A stretch of DNA of 9,885 nucleotides from an uncultured Oscillospiraceae bacterium (GTDB lineage Bacteria > Bacillota > Clostridia > Oscillospirales > Acutalibacteraceae): NCBI GenBank assembly GCA_900546895.1, contig UREO01000090.1, forward strand, positions 1-9,885. Direction: 5' to 3'. A model generated the notes under the pieces. The model had not been told where the DNA came from. It searched no databases and was given only the letters and a program-made list of their open reading frames with translations. This document shows, in pieces, positions 1 to 6,578 of this stretch; position 1 is the stretch's first letter, and every line of letters starts with the position of its first letter. A program made the position numbers and the translations under genes.

Positions 1-76
1 CGCCACTCTATTCCTCTTTCCGTTTGGGGTTACCCCAACTATTGACATTGAGCCTTTTCTATGTGGGGGTGGGGCA
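1..76. other. Intergenic end of contig downstream of the binding-protein gene
   Basis: No gene is recognisable here. The stretch follows the stop codon of the substrate-binding protein gene. It holds a G-rich run at 64-74 (GGGGG T GGGG on the plus strand) and a perfect inverted repeat TTGGGGT-T-ACCCCAA at 24-38, with 7-bp arms and a 1-base centre. The centre is too short for an RNA hairpin loop, so a protein-binding palindrome or part of a repeat end is likelier than a terminator. I see no convincing terminator for the upstream gene. The contig may stop here because a repeated element begins, but that is a guess. Confidence 0.4.
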
Positions 77-1696
77 TTATTCCTTTCCGGCCCGGATGAA
101 ATCCACCCCTGCGCCGTAAGGGTGGAAAACGACCCCGGTTACGCCCTTTGCAGAGGCGTAGTAGTGCTTTTCATAGTACAGGGGATAGAACACGCCCTGT
201 TCATTCAAATACTTTTCGGCGTTTGCGAAAATCGCGGCGGAATTTGCTCCTCCGCTTTTCTCCGCGCTGTCCAGCATGGCGTCGAAAGAGGAGTCCTTCC
301 ATTTGGCGGGATTGTTCTTCTCGCTGCTTTTAAACAGGGACAGAACGGAAAGCGGGCCGTCGCTGGCCGGCTGGACAGGGCACAGCGCAACCTGATAGTC
401 TCCCGATTGAATACGGGAAGCGAGCTGGTCTTTGGAAAGCGGCTCCATATTGAAGTAATTGTGGAACTGAACGTTCCAGGATGCAATCATTTCGTTGAGC
501 ATCAGCTTAACGTTGGCGTCGTCGGGACAGATGACGGTCACGCTTTTCAGCTCTGAAAGCGAAAGTTCGTTCAGCCCCGCGGCCAGAAGAGCCGCTGCGG
601 TTTTGTCCTGCTTTAAAAAATAGGAGCCGCCGCCGGCAAGACTGCGGTAAGGCTTGCCCAGCAGGGCGGTGGACGGGGGAATGATATCGTTTGCGGCGGA
701 CATATTTTTCGGCAGGTGCTGCAGCACCTTTGCCCGGTCAAAAGCCTGGATGAAAGCCCGCCGGATATTTTTGCTTTTCATTAGTTCCGACTGCGTATTG
801 AAGCAGAGGCCCCAGGTTGTATCTTCAAAGGAGGTAATGGTGCAGCCCTGCGCTTGCGCCGCAGCGGCCTGACTGCCGGAAACGGAAATCGCGTCCACAG
901 TACCGCTTTTCAGCGCGTCGACCGGGTCGGTAATCGCGTTATCCTCGTTTTGCACGGTGAATTTCAAACTGGACGGCAGCGGCTTTTGCTTTCCGGAATA
1001 GGTGTCGGAACGGACAAGGTTGAGGTACTGGCCGTGGGACCATCCGTACTTGCCGTCTATTTCAAAGGGGCCGTTTCCAATCAGGTATTTTATTTCCAGA
1101 CCGTAGCGTCCCGAAGTGCTTTCAAAAAATTTTTGGTTGCAGGGCATAAAGACGGGCGCCGCGGTGATGGCGGGAAAGTCCGGATAGGAATAGTTAAGCC
1201 GTACCACCAGCGTACGGGCATCCGGGGCGGTTACCCCAAGCTGGTCGGCGGGTACCGTTCCGGCGTTTACTTCTCTGGCGTTTTGAATGCAGAACATACG
1301 GGAGCAGGTCGGCGATCCGGTCTGCGGAGAAAGCGCGCGCCGGAATGCATAGACGAAATCGTTTGCGGTGACGGGCGTTTTTTCCTTGTCCGACCATTTG
1401 GCGTTGCCGCGCAGGGTGAAGGTAAATACCGTATCGTTCTCGCTGCCGACCCATTTTTCCGCAACGCCCGGGTAAGGGCGATTGTCCGCGCCAAGGCGCA
1501 CCAATCCCTCAAACAGTGCTTCGACCGCCACCGTGGCGGCACTGTCCGATGCGATCTGGGGGTCCAGTGTTTTCGGTTCGGAGTCAAGATAGTAGTTAAA
1601 TTTTTTATTCGCGTTTTTCGGTTCGTTTTTTCCGCATCCGGAAAAAGAAAACAATATTGTCAGGCAGAGCAAGGCTGCCGTTATTTTTTTAAGCAA
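77..1696 (-). CDS. Oligopeptide-type ABC transporter substrate-binding lipoprotein
   Basis: This is probably the extracellular solute-binding component (SBP_bac_5 / OppA-DppA family) of a peptide ABC importer, anchored in the membrane by lipid. It opens with a basic n-region (LLKKIT), a hydrophobic stretch and a lipobox FSGC with the lipidated cysteine near residue 21, followed by a polar linker. The mature part begins with NYYLDSEPKTLDPQ, typical of the family, and carries LFEGLVRLG, the VAEKW and FTLRGNAKWSDK region, TANDFVYAFRRALSP, and the C-terminal FYPLYYEKHYYA segment. At about 539 residues it has the usual family length. The TTG at 1696 is preferred as start because AAGGGGTGA (1705-1713) sits 8 bases upstream; the GTG at 1708 lies inside that ribosome site. 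The gene is alone, with no permease or ATPase adjacent, so the substrate (oligopeptide, or another ligand this family can bind) cannot be fixed. It has its own promoter. Confidence 0.88.
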   Translation of the reverse strand: MLKKITAALLCLTILFSFSGCGKNEPKNANKKFNYYLDSEPKTLDPQIASDSAATVAVEALFEGLVRLGADNRPYPGVAEKWVGSENDTVFTFTLRGNAKWSDKEKTPVTANDFVYAFRRALSPQTGSPTCSRMFCIQNAREVNAGTVPADQLGVTAPDARTLVVRLNYSYPDFPAITAAPVFMPCNQKFFESTSGRYGLEIKYLIGNGPFEIDGKYGWSHGQYLNLVRSDTYSGKQKPLPSSLKFTVQNEDNAITDPVDALKSGTVDAISVSGSQAAAAQAQGCTITSFEDTTWGLCFNTQSELMKSKNIRRAFIQAFDRAKVLQHLPKNMSAANDIIPPSTALLGKPYRSLAGGGSYFLKQDKTAAALLAAGLNELSLSELKSVTVICPDDANVKLMLNEMIASWNVQFHNYFNMEPLSKDQLASRIQSGDYQVALCPVQPASDGPLSVLSLFKSSEKNNPAKWKDSSFDAMLDSAEKSGGANSAAIFANAEKYLNEQGVFYPLYYEKHYYASAKGVTGVVFHPYGAGVDFIRAGKE

Positions 1697-1731
1697 TCGT
1701 TCAGTCACCCCTTGGTTTACGGGATTCCATT

Positions 1732-1760
1732 ATTTTATCATCTTTTCCGTGCTATTGCAA
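1732..1760 (-). promoter_or_regulatory. Sigma-A-type promoter of the binding-protein gene
   Basis: Read on the minus strand, a -35 TTGCAA (1755-1760) is followed after exactly 17 bases by a -10 TAAAAT (1732-1737). Transcription would start near 1725, giving a leader of about 30 bases before the TTG start at 1696. An imperfect dyad, GTTAACA/TGTTATC (about 1764-1783), lies just upstream of the -35 box and could be an operator, but it is weak. Confidence 0.7.
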
Positions 1761-1820
1761 CGAGGTTAACATCATTGTTATCTTTTTCTGTGCGGAGGAG
1801 ATTCATACGGCTGAATAAGC

Positions 1821-1977
1821 ATAAAAAAGGGGCTGTTGCAAAACGAATTCCCATTGCACAAATCAATAGTCTGAAACATAAAAAATACGTCTTGAATCGA
1901 CTTTAAAAGCCCAATCAAGACGTATTTTTTAGATACTGCTTTTCGTTGAGGCCGTTTTGCAACAGCTCCTTTATTAT
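1821..1977. mobile_element. MITE-like / solo IS-end element with terminal inverted repeats
   Basis: A roughly 157-bp unit is bounded by 25-bp inverted repeats at 1821-1845 and 1953-1977. They match at all but two positions and share the core GCTGTTGCAAAACG. This TGTTGCAAA core is characteristic of the ends of several insertion-sequence families (IS6/IS26-like and clostridial IS1182-like ends). No transposase is present; the interior is non-coding and dominated by a second perfect inverted repeat (1879-1895 with 1915-1931). The right repeat covers the stop codon of gpmI (1974-1976). No clear target-site duplication is visible. A MITE or a solo remnant of an IS is the best reading; a purely structural terminator region is the alternative. 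The assignment to an IS family is from memory of terminal sequences. Confidence 0.65.
1879..1931. terminator. Perfect 17-bp hairpin, probable bidirectional terminator after gpmI
   Basis: The arms at 1879-1895 and 1915-1931 are perfect reverse complements over 17 bp, with a 19-base loop. The outer part of the stem is an A6/T6 tract, so transcription from either side gives a stem ending in a U-run, as in an intrinsic terminator. For gpmI, read leftwards, it lies about 40 bases after the stop codon. The structure is nested inside the inverted-repeat element at 1821-1977, so the terminator is probably a by-product of that insertion. The U-run belongs to the stem itself, which makes efficiency uncertain. 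Confidence 0.6.
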
Positions 1978-3485
1978 TCGATGATGCTGACGCCGTCCAT
2001 TTCCGGCGGCTGGGGAAGATCCAGAATTTTGAGCATGGTTGGGGCAATGTCCGCCAGCCTTCCGCCGGAGCGAAGCTTGCACGGATAACCTGCCACACAG
2101 AACGGGACGGGATTTGTCGTGTGCGCGGTAAAGGGAGAACCGTCTTCTTCGTACATTTTGTCGGCGTTGCCGTGGTCGGCCGTAATCAGAGCGACGCCGT
2201 CCATTTCGGAAATGGCGTGGACCACTCTGCCTACGCAGGCATCGACCGCTTCCACCGCCGCCTTAGCGGCGCTGAAAATTCCGGTATGGCCCACCATGTC
2301 GCAGTTGGCAAAGTTCAGGATAATGACGTCGTATTTTCCGCTTTTGATGCGTTCCACCAAGGCGTCCGTGACCTCATACGCGCTCATTTCGGGCTGCAGG
2401 TCGTAGGTTGCGACCTTGGGGGAGTGGATCAGGACGCGGTCTTCGCCCGGATACTGTTTTTCCACACCGCCGTTGAAAAAGAAGGTGACGTGGGCGTATT
2501 TTTCCGTTTCGGCGATCCGCAGCTGGGTCATTCCCTTATCGGAAATATATTCGCCGAAGGTGTTTTTCAGCGACTGGGGCTTAAAGGCGACCAGAACGTT
2601 GGGCATGGTAGCGTCATACTGCGTCATACAGACGTAGGTGAGGGGGAAGAACCCGTTTTTGCGCTCAAAGCCCTGAAAGTCCGGATCAACAAAGGTGCGC
2701 GTGATTTCGCGGGCACGGTCGGGCCGGAAATTGAAGAAAATAACGGAATCGTTCGCTTTGACGGCGGCGCCCTTTGCGCAGACGGTGGGAACGACGAATT
2801 CGTCGGTTACTTTCTTCTGATAGGAATCCTCAACAGCCTGAACCGGGTCGTCACACTGGATTCCCTCACCGTACACCATGGCGGCGTATGCTTTTTCTAC
2901 GCGCTCCCAGCGGTTGTCACGGTCCATTGCATAGTAGCGGCCCATCACGGTGGCGATTTCACCAACGCCGATTTCCTTCAGCTTTTCGGCGCATTCGGCG
3001 ACATAACCCTTTCCGGAATCCGGGGGAACGTCGCGGCCGTCCAGCAGGGCGTGAACATAGACCTTTTTGCAGCCGCGCCTTTTGGCCAGCTCGACCAGCG
3101 CGTAAAGGTGCCGGTTGTGACTGTGCACGCCGCCTGCGGAAAGCAGGCCGATCAGGTGCAGGGCACCGCCGTTTTTTGCCGCGTTGTCCGCGGCGGCAAG
3201 AAAGGCGGGATTTTCAAAAAAATCGCCGTCCTGAACGGATTTTGTAATCCTTGTCAGTTCCTGATAAACAATGCGGCCCGCTCCGATGTTGGTATGACCG
3301 ACTTCGGAGTTTCCCATCTGGCCGTCCGGAAGACCGACGTCAAGGCCGGAGGCACCGATCTGCGTGATTGGGTTATTTGCAAAGAGACGGTCTATGTTGG
3401 GTGTGTGCGCCGCTTTGATCGCGTTGCCGCTCTCTCCGGCAATTCCAAAACCGTCGAGTATCATCAGTATTAAAGGTTTTTTCAT
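1974..3485 (-). CDS. gpmI: 2,3-bisphosphoglycerate-independent phosphoglycerate mutase
   Basis: This cytoplasmic glycolytic enzyme interconverts 3- and 2-phosphoglycerate through a phosphoserine intermediate, using two divalent metal ions (Mn2+ in Firmicutes). The alkaline-phosphatase-type metal motif LMILDGFG is at residues 8-14. The catalytic serine lies in DGQMGNSEVGHTNIGAGR (Ser60), and GGVHSHNRHL (His121 region) matches the substrate-handling insert domain. The C-terminal metal ligands appear in NFANCDMVGHTG and ITADHGNADKM. The 503-residue length is normal for the family (about 510), and the end MDGVSIIE is a normal full-length terminus. I chose the ATG at 3485, giving the usual MKKPL-ILDG start; an in-frame TTG at 3497 would add four residues and sits closer to the AAAGGCAGG ribosome site. 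It follows tpiA by about 30 bases, so it is the third gene of the glycolytic operon. Its stop codon lies within the right inverted repeat of the adjoining mobile-like element. Confidence 0.96.
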   Translation of the reverse strand: MKKPLILMILDGFGIAGESGNAIKAAHTPNIDRLFANNPITQIGASGLDVGLPDGQMGNSEVGHTNIGAGRIVYQELTRITKSVQDGDFFENPAFLAAADNAAKNGGALHLIGLLSAGGVHSHNRHLYALVELAKRRGCKKVYVHALLDGRDVPPDSGKGYVAECAEKLKEIGVGEIATVMGRYYAMDRDNRWERVEKAYAAMVYGEGIQCDDPVQAVEDSYQKKVTDEFVVPTVCAKGAAVKANDSVIFFNFRPDRAREITRTFVDPDFQGFERKNGFFPLTYVCMTQYDATMPNVLVAFKPQSLKNTFGEYISDKGMTQLRIAETEKYAHVTFFFNGGVEKQYPGEDRVLIHSPKVATYDLQPEMSAYEVTDALVERIKSGKYDVIILNFANCDMVGHTGIFSAAKAAVEAVDACVGRVVHAISEMDGVALITADHGNADKMYEEDGSPFTAHTTNPVPFCVAGYPCKLRSGGRLADIAPTMLKILDLPQPPEMDGVSIIE

Positions 3486-3516
3486 GTTTTTGACCAACCT
3501 GCCTTTCGGAGTTTTT

Positions 3517-4284
3517 TTACCTGCTTGCAGCCTTTACGATCTCTGCAAAGTCGGCCGGCTTTAAGGAAGCGCCGCCGATCAGGCCGCCGTCCACGTCGGG
3601 CTGGTCGAGCAGCTCCGCAGCGTTTTTGGCGTTCATGGAACCACCGTACTGAATGGTAATCGCGTCGGCGCTAGCCGCGTCGTACAGCTTCGCAACGGTT
3701 GCGCGGATGACGGCGCAGACTTCGTTGGCCTGCTGTGCAGTCGCTGTTTTGCCGGTGCCGATGGCCCAGATCGGCTCATACGCGATAATAATCTTTTTCA
3801 GCTCGTCCTTGCTGACGCCGTCGAGATCGATTTTGGTCTGCATGGCGACCAGTTCGTCGGTGATGCCCTGTTCGCGCTGCTCCAGATATTCGCCCACGCA
3901 CAGGATGACGGAAAGCCCGCTGTCCAGCGCCGCGCGGACGCGCTTGTTTACGGTGACGTCTGTTTCACCGAAATAGGTTCTGCGCTCGCTGTGGCCGATG
4001 ATCACGTACTGCACGCCTGTGGAAACCAGCATGTCCGCGGAAATTTCCCCGGTGAAGGCGCCGCTTTTTTCCCAATGGCAGTTCTGGGCGCCGATGCCGA
4101 TGTTGGAGCCCTTCGCGGCTTCCAGCGCGGCGGCAAGGTCGATATAGGGCACGCATGCGACAACGCCGCAGTCCGCGTCTTTTACCAGAGGCTTAATGGC
4201 ATTGATCAGTTCGATTGCCTCGGCAGGGGTTTTGTTCATTTTCCAGTTGCCGGCGATGACTGCTTTTCTCAGCTTTTTGTTCAT
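3517..4284 (-). CDS. tpiA: Triosephosphate isomerase
   Basis: This cytoplasmic TIM-barrel enzyme interconverts dihydroxyacetone phosphate and glyceraldehyde 3-phosphate. All catalytic residues are visible: Asn13 and Lys15 in AGNWKMN, His98 in IIGHSERR, and the base Glu170 in AYEPIWAIGTGK, which also carries the mobile loop 6. The phosphate-gripping YGGSMN and GLIGGASL segments are near the C-terminus. Its 255 residues are standard. The ATG at 4284 is preceded by AAAAGGAG with a 9-base gap. It lies between pgk and gpmI on the same strand, 94 bases after pgk (with two hairpins in the gap) and closely before gpmI, which supports co-transcription. Confidence 0.97.
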   Translation of the reverse strand: MNKKLRKAVIAGNWKMNKTPAEAIELINAIKPLVKDADCGVVACVPYIDLAAALEAAKGSNIGIGAQNCHWEKSGAFTGEISADMLVSTGVQYVIIGHSERRTYFGETDVTVNKRVRAALDSGLSVILCVGEYLEQREQGITDELVAMQTKIDLDGVSKDELKKIIIAYEPIWAIGTGKTATAQQANEVCAVIRATVAKLYDAASADAITIQYGGSMNAKNAAELLDQPDVDGGLIGGASLKPADFAEIVKAASR

Positions 4285-4323
4285 AAAGCATATCTCCTTT
4301 TAAATTCTTTCCTATTTTGTTAT

Positions 4324-4350
4324 AAATGCGGCAGACAGGCTGCCGCATTT
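4324..4350 (-). terminator. 11-bp perfect stem-loop between pgk and tpiA
   Basis: AAATGCGGCAG (4324-4334) and CTGCCGCATTT (4340-4350) pair perfectly around a 5-base loop. In the pgk-to-tpiA direction the stem ends in AUUU and is followed by AUAACAAAAU, a weak U-run. It is therefore more likely a partial terminator or an mRNA-stabilising or processing stem than a full stop. tpiA would be poorly served if it terminated fully, since I see no clear separate promoter for it. Confidence 0.6.
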
Positions 4351-4355
4351 CACGT

Positions 4356-4371
4356 ACAAGCAAATGCTTGT
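4356..4371. repeat. Second hairpin abutting the pgk stop codon
   Basis: ACAAGCA-AA-TGCTTGT forms a 7-bp perfect stem with a 2-base centre; in practice one inner pair would open to give a 4-base loop. It lies 8 bases from the pgk stop codon and 5 bases from the larger stem-loop. On the plus strand it is followed by a T-run, but no plus-strand gene precedes it. In pgk mRNA it is preceded by an A-run, so it works as a bidirectional-type stem at best. Confidence 0.45.
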
Positions 4372-4378
4372 TTTTTAT

Positions 4379-5572
4379 TTATTTGTCGTTCAGGCAGGCG
4401 ATGCCGGGCAGCTCAAGGCCTTCCAGGAACTCAAGGGAAGCGCCGCCGCCGGTGGAAATATGGGTCATCTTATCGGCAAAGCCGAGCTTTTCAACCGCAG
4501 CCGCGGAATCGCCGCCGCCGATGATGGAAATCGCGCCGCTGTTTGCGACCGCCTTCGCAACCGCGACCGTGCCGGCGGCGAAGTTGTCCCATTCAGAAAC
4601 GCCCATCGGTCCGTTCCACACGACTGTGCCGGAGCCCTGAATGGCCTCGGAGAACAGAGCGGAGGTTTTCGGCCCGATGTCAAGGCCCATCCAGCCTTCC
4701 GGAATCTGGTCGGAATCGACGATCTTATGCTCGGCGTCGGGTTTGTATTCCGTGGCGACTACGTTGTCGATCGGGATCAGGAATTTAACGCCCTTTTCTT
4801 TTGCCTTCGCCATCATGTCCTTCGCGAGCTCGACCTTGTCGTTTTCGCAGATGGAAGTGCCGATGGCGTAGCCCAGCGCGTTCATAAAGGTGTAGGCCAT
4901 GCCTCCGCCGATGATGAGGGTGTCGACCTTTTCCAGCAGGTTTGTGATTACGCCGATTTTGTCGGAAACCTTCGCGCCGCCCAGAATGGCGACGAACGGA
5001 CGCTTCGGGTTGCTGAGCGCGCCGCCCATAATGGTGATTTCCTTCTGGATCAGGTAGCCGCAGACCGCGGGAAGGTACGCCGCTACGCCCGCTGTGGAAG
5101 CGTGGGCCCTGTGCGCGGTGCCGAACGCGTCGTTTACGTAGATTTCCGCCAGAGAGGCGAGCTGCTTTGAAAATTCAGGATCGTTCTTTTCTTCTTCTTT
5201 ATGGAAGCGGACGTTTTCGATCAGTTCCACTTCTCCGTCTTTCAAGGAGGCGGCTATGCTTTTTGCGCTGTCGCCGATGACGTCGGAAGCCATCTTTACA
5301 TCCTGACCAAGGACCTTGGAAAGGTATTTGGCAACAGGTGCGAGGGAGTATTTCATGTTGAATTCGCCCTTCGGGCGGCCCAGATGGGAGCAGAGGATTA
5401 CCTTTGCCTTGTGGCCGATTAAATACCGAATGGTCTTCAGCGCCTCATTAATACGCTTCGGATCAGTGATATTGCCTTCCGCATCGAACGGGACATTGAA
5501 GTCGCAGCGGACCAATACCCGTTTTCCGGCAACGTCAATGTCCTCCACAGTTTTCTTGTCGAGATAATTCAT
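4379..5572 (-). CDS. pgk: Phosphoglycerate kinase
   Basis: This cytoplasmic enzyme transfers the acyl phosphate of 1,3-bisphosphoglycerate to ADP, the first ATP-yielding step of glycolysis. The family signature RVLVRCDFNVP is at residues 18-28 and the substrate-binding SHLGRPKG at 62-69. The FGTAHRAHAST segment, the nucleotide-side VAILGGAKVSDKI, the C-terminal GGGDSAAAVEKLG and the glycine-rich ISTGGGASLEFLEG are all present. The 397-residue length is typical. The start is the ATG at 5572: GGAG (5581-5584) lies 8 bases upstream, whereas the in-frame GTG at 5581 overlaps that ribosome site. It is the first gene of the pgk-tpiA-gpmI cluster behind a strong promoter. gap, which often precedes pgk, is not here; trmL lies upstream instead. 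Confidence 0.98.
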   Translation of the reverse strand: MNYLDKKTVEDIDVAGKRVLVRCDFNVPFDAEGNITDPKRINEALKTIRYLIGHKAKVILCSHLGRPKGEFNMKYSLAPVAKYLSKVLGQDVKMASDVIGDSAKSIAASLKDGEVELIENVRFHKEEEKNDPEFSKQLASLAEIYVNDAFGTAHRAHASTAGVAAYLPAVCGYLIQKEITIMGGALSNPKRPFVAILGGAKVSDKIGVITNLLEKVDTLIIGGGMAYTFMNALGYAIGTSICENDKVELAKDMMAKAKEKGVKFLIPIDNVVATEYKPDAEHKIVDSDQIPEGWMGLDIGPKTSALFSEAIQGSGTVVWNGPMGVSEWDNFAAGTVAVAKAVANSGAISIIGGGDSAAAVEKLGFADKMTHISTGGGASLEFLEGLELPGIACLNDK

Positions 5573-5623
5573 GCATAGCACTCCTTTATATTATGATAAC
5601 AGAAAATACGATTTACCTCCGCT

Positions 5624-5652
5624 ATTATACAATAATCCGTCGATAAATTCAA
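5624..5652 (-). promoter_or_regulatory. Strong sigma-A-type promoter of the pgk-tpiA-gpmI operon
   Basis: On the minus strand, TTGAAT (5647-5652) is followed after exactly 17 bases by a consensus TATAAT (5624-5629). The predicted start of transcription near 5617 leaves a leader of about 45 bases before pgk. Two glycolytic genes and the mutase would be driven from here. The leader is too short for a typical riboswitch, and I see no obvious operator. Confidence 0.8.
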
Positions 5653-5702
5653 GCATATTGCGGTGCGAATCGGCCTTTTCCGGAAACTTTGTTAAAAAAG
5701 TA

Positions 5703-6203
5703 TCACCATTGATATTTCCTTAATTGCCCTTTGCATAAAAGTTCCGGATACCCCCATTGCCGCAGCACCTCGTAAACGCCTACCGCCACGGAATTGGACA
5801 GGTTTAAACTGCGCGCGTCAGCATTGTCGATCATCGGGATGCGGACGCAGCGGTCGGGGTTTTCGTACAGCAGCTTTTCGGGCAGTCCGGCCGTTTCTTT
5901 GCCGAAAAAGAGGTAGCAGTTGTCGGGGTACCGGATGTCCGAATGGATGTGCTGGGCCTTTGTTGAAAAGAAGTAAAAATTACCCGAATTTTTACTGAAA
6001 AAATCGGAAAGGCTATTGTAACAGGTGATATCCAGCAGGTGCCAGTAATCCAGCCCGGCGCGTTTCAGCTTTCTGTCGTCAATCTGAAAGCCCATCGGCC
6101 CGACAAGATGCAGCCTTGCTCCGGTTGCGGCGCAGGTGCGGGCAACGTTGCCGGTGTTTTGCGGGATTTCCGGTTCGACCATAACAATGTTCAGTGTTGG
6201 CAT
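5703..6203 (-). CDS. trmL: tRNA (cytidine(34)-2'-O)-methyltransferase, TrmL/CspR type
   Basis: This SPOUT-class methyltransferase uses S-adenosylmethionine to methylate the 2'-hydroxyl of the wobble base of tRNA-Leu isoacceptors (known for E. coli TrmL/YibK). Motif 1 is EPEIPQNTGNVARTCAATG (residues 10-28), with the Asn16/Arg22 pair conserved in SpoU enzymes. Motif 2 is FFGKETAGLP (99-108) and motif 3 IPM...ARSLNLSNSVA (122-140), which together form the trefoil-knot cofactor site. At 166 residues it is a minimal enzyme without an added RNA-binding domain, as expected for TrmL. The ATG at 6203 has AAAGGAGT upstream with a 6-base gap. It is divergent from the small gene at 6319 and lies 130 bases ahead of pgk; no terminator is visible between them, so read-through into pgk is possible. 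Confidence 0.93.
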   Translation of the reverse strand: MPTLNIVMVEPEIPQNTGNVARTCAATGARLHLVGPMGFQIDDRKLKRAGLDYWHLLDITCYNSLSDFFSKNSGNFYFFSTKAQHIHSDIRYPDNCYLFFGKETAGLPEKLLYENPDRCVRIPMIDNADARSLNLSNSVAVGVYEVLRQWGYPELLCKGQLRKYQW

Positions 6204-6318
6204 GGGAGACTCCTTTATTCAAAAAATTTGGCAGTAATTTTCAAATATAAACGGAAAGAAAGAGGGGATGATATTGAAAGGTCCAGGTTCTATATTTTCA
6301 GTCGGGAGGTTTTACGTT

Positions 6319-6501
6319 ATGTATAAAGAGACGATGGGATTTGTAAGGGGAGTCGGCACCGGGATGGTCGCCGGCATCGCAGTTGCCTCTATGGGCAGCA
6401 AAATGATGAAAAACAACCGCAAGCTCAGACGCAACGCCAATAAAGCCATGCACGCGGTAAACGGCATGTTTGACGACGTACAGGGCATGTTTAAACAGTA
6501 A
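6319..6501 (+). CDS. Small glycine-rich, basic protein (YtxH-like), function unknown
   Basis: This is a 60-residue protein and the only plus-strand gene in the window. Residues 6-28 form a glycine- and alanine-rich hydrophobic stretch (GFVRGVGTGMVAGIAVASMG) that could be one membrane-inserting or glycine-zipper helix. A basic segment (KNNRKLRRNANKAM) and an amphipathic C-terminal helix ending in DVQGMFKQ follow. The layout resembles YtxH-domain and other short clostridial membrane-associated proteins, but I do not know its function. The ATG at 6319 has GGGAGG (6304-6309) 9 bases upstream. An upstream in-frame TTG at 6274, also with a purine-rich site, would add 15 residues. It is divergent from trmL and convergent with pilC. 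No good promoter was found upstream. Confidence 0.7.
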   Translation: MYKETMGFVRGVGTGMVAGIAVASMGSKMMKNNRKLRRNANKAMHAVNGMFDDVQGMFKQ

Positions 6502-6540
6502 ACGGCGGTATTTTTACAAAACAGCAAATTTTCAAAGACA

Positions 6541-6562
6541 TCGGCGGGGAATACCCCGCCGA
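6541..6562. terminator. Bidirectional GC-rich terminator hairpin between convergent genes
   Basis: TCGGCGGGG (6541-6549) and CCCCGCCGA (6554-6562) pair perfectly over 9 bp around the tetraloop AATA. It sits between the stop codons of the small plus-strand gene (6501) and pilC (6579), where a shared terminator is expected. The U-tracts after it are poor on both sides (CAGUUGUUU on plus, UGUCUUUG on minus), so termination may be partial or assisted by a factor. Confidence 0.7.
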
Positions 6563-6578
6563 CAGTTGTTTGCCGGCT

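Noticed and set aside
1764..1783. Imperfect dyad upstream of the binding-protein promoter as a regulator site
   Set aside because: Only about six of eight positions match, in AT-rich sequence, and no known operator is recognisable; I mention it in the promoter entry but do not call it.
854..1906. Long plus-strand open frame (350 codons) opposite the binding-protein gene
   Set aside because: It is antisense to a well-recognised lipoprotein gene, its product is low-complexity and Arg/Gly/Val-rich with no known motif, and it runs into the inverted-repeat element.
1778..2098. Minus-strand frame running from inside gpmI through the inverted-repeat element
   Set aside because: It overlaps the gpmI C-terminus out of frame, and the rest is translated repeat sequence; no start signal or known domain supports it.
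2121..3473. Long plus-strand open frame (450 codons) opposite gpmI
   Set aside because: It mirrors the gpmI reading frame, a common effect of biased codons at this GC content. The gpmI product has every catalytic motif and this frame has none.
5660..5702. Terminator after trmL
   Set aside because: A short palindrome TTTCCGGAAA is present, but with no stem-loop plus U-run arrangement, so termination here is not supported.
6204..6318. Divergent promoters for trmL and the small plus-strand gene
   Set aside because: AT-rich TATATT/TATAAA-like blocks exist, but none has a matching -35 box at 16-18 bases, so I do not assign a promoter.
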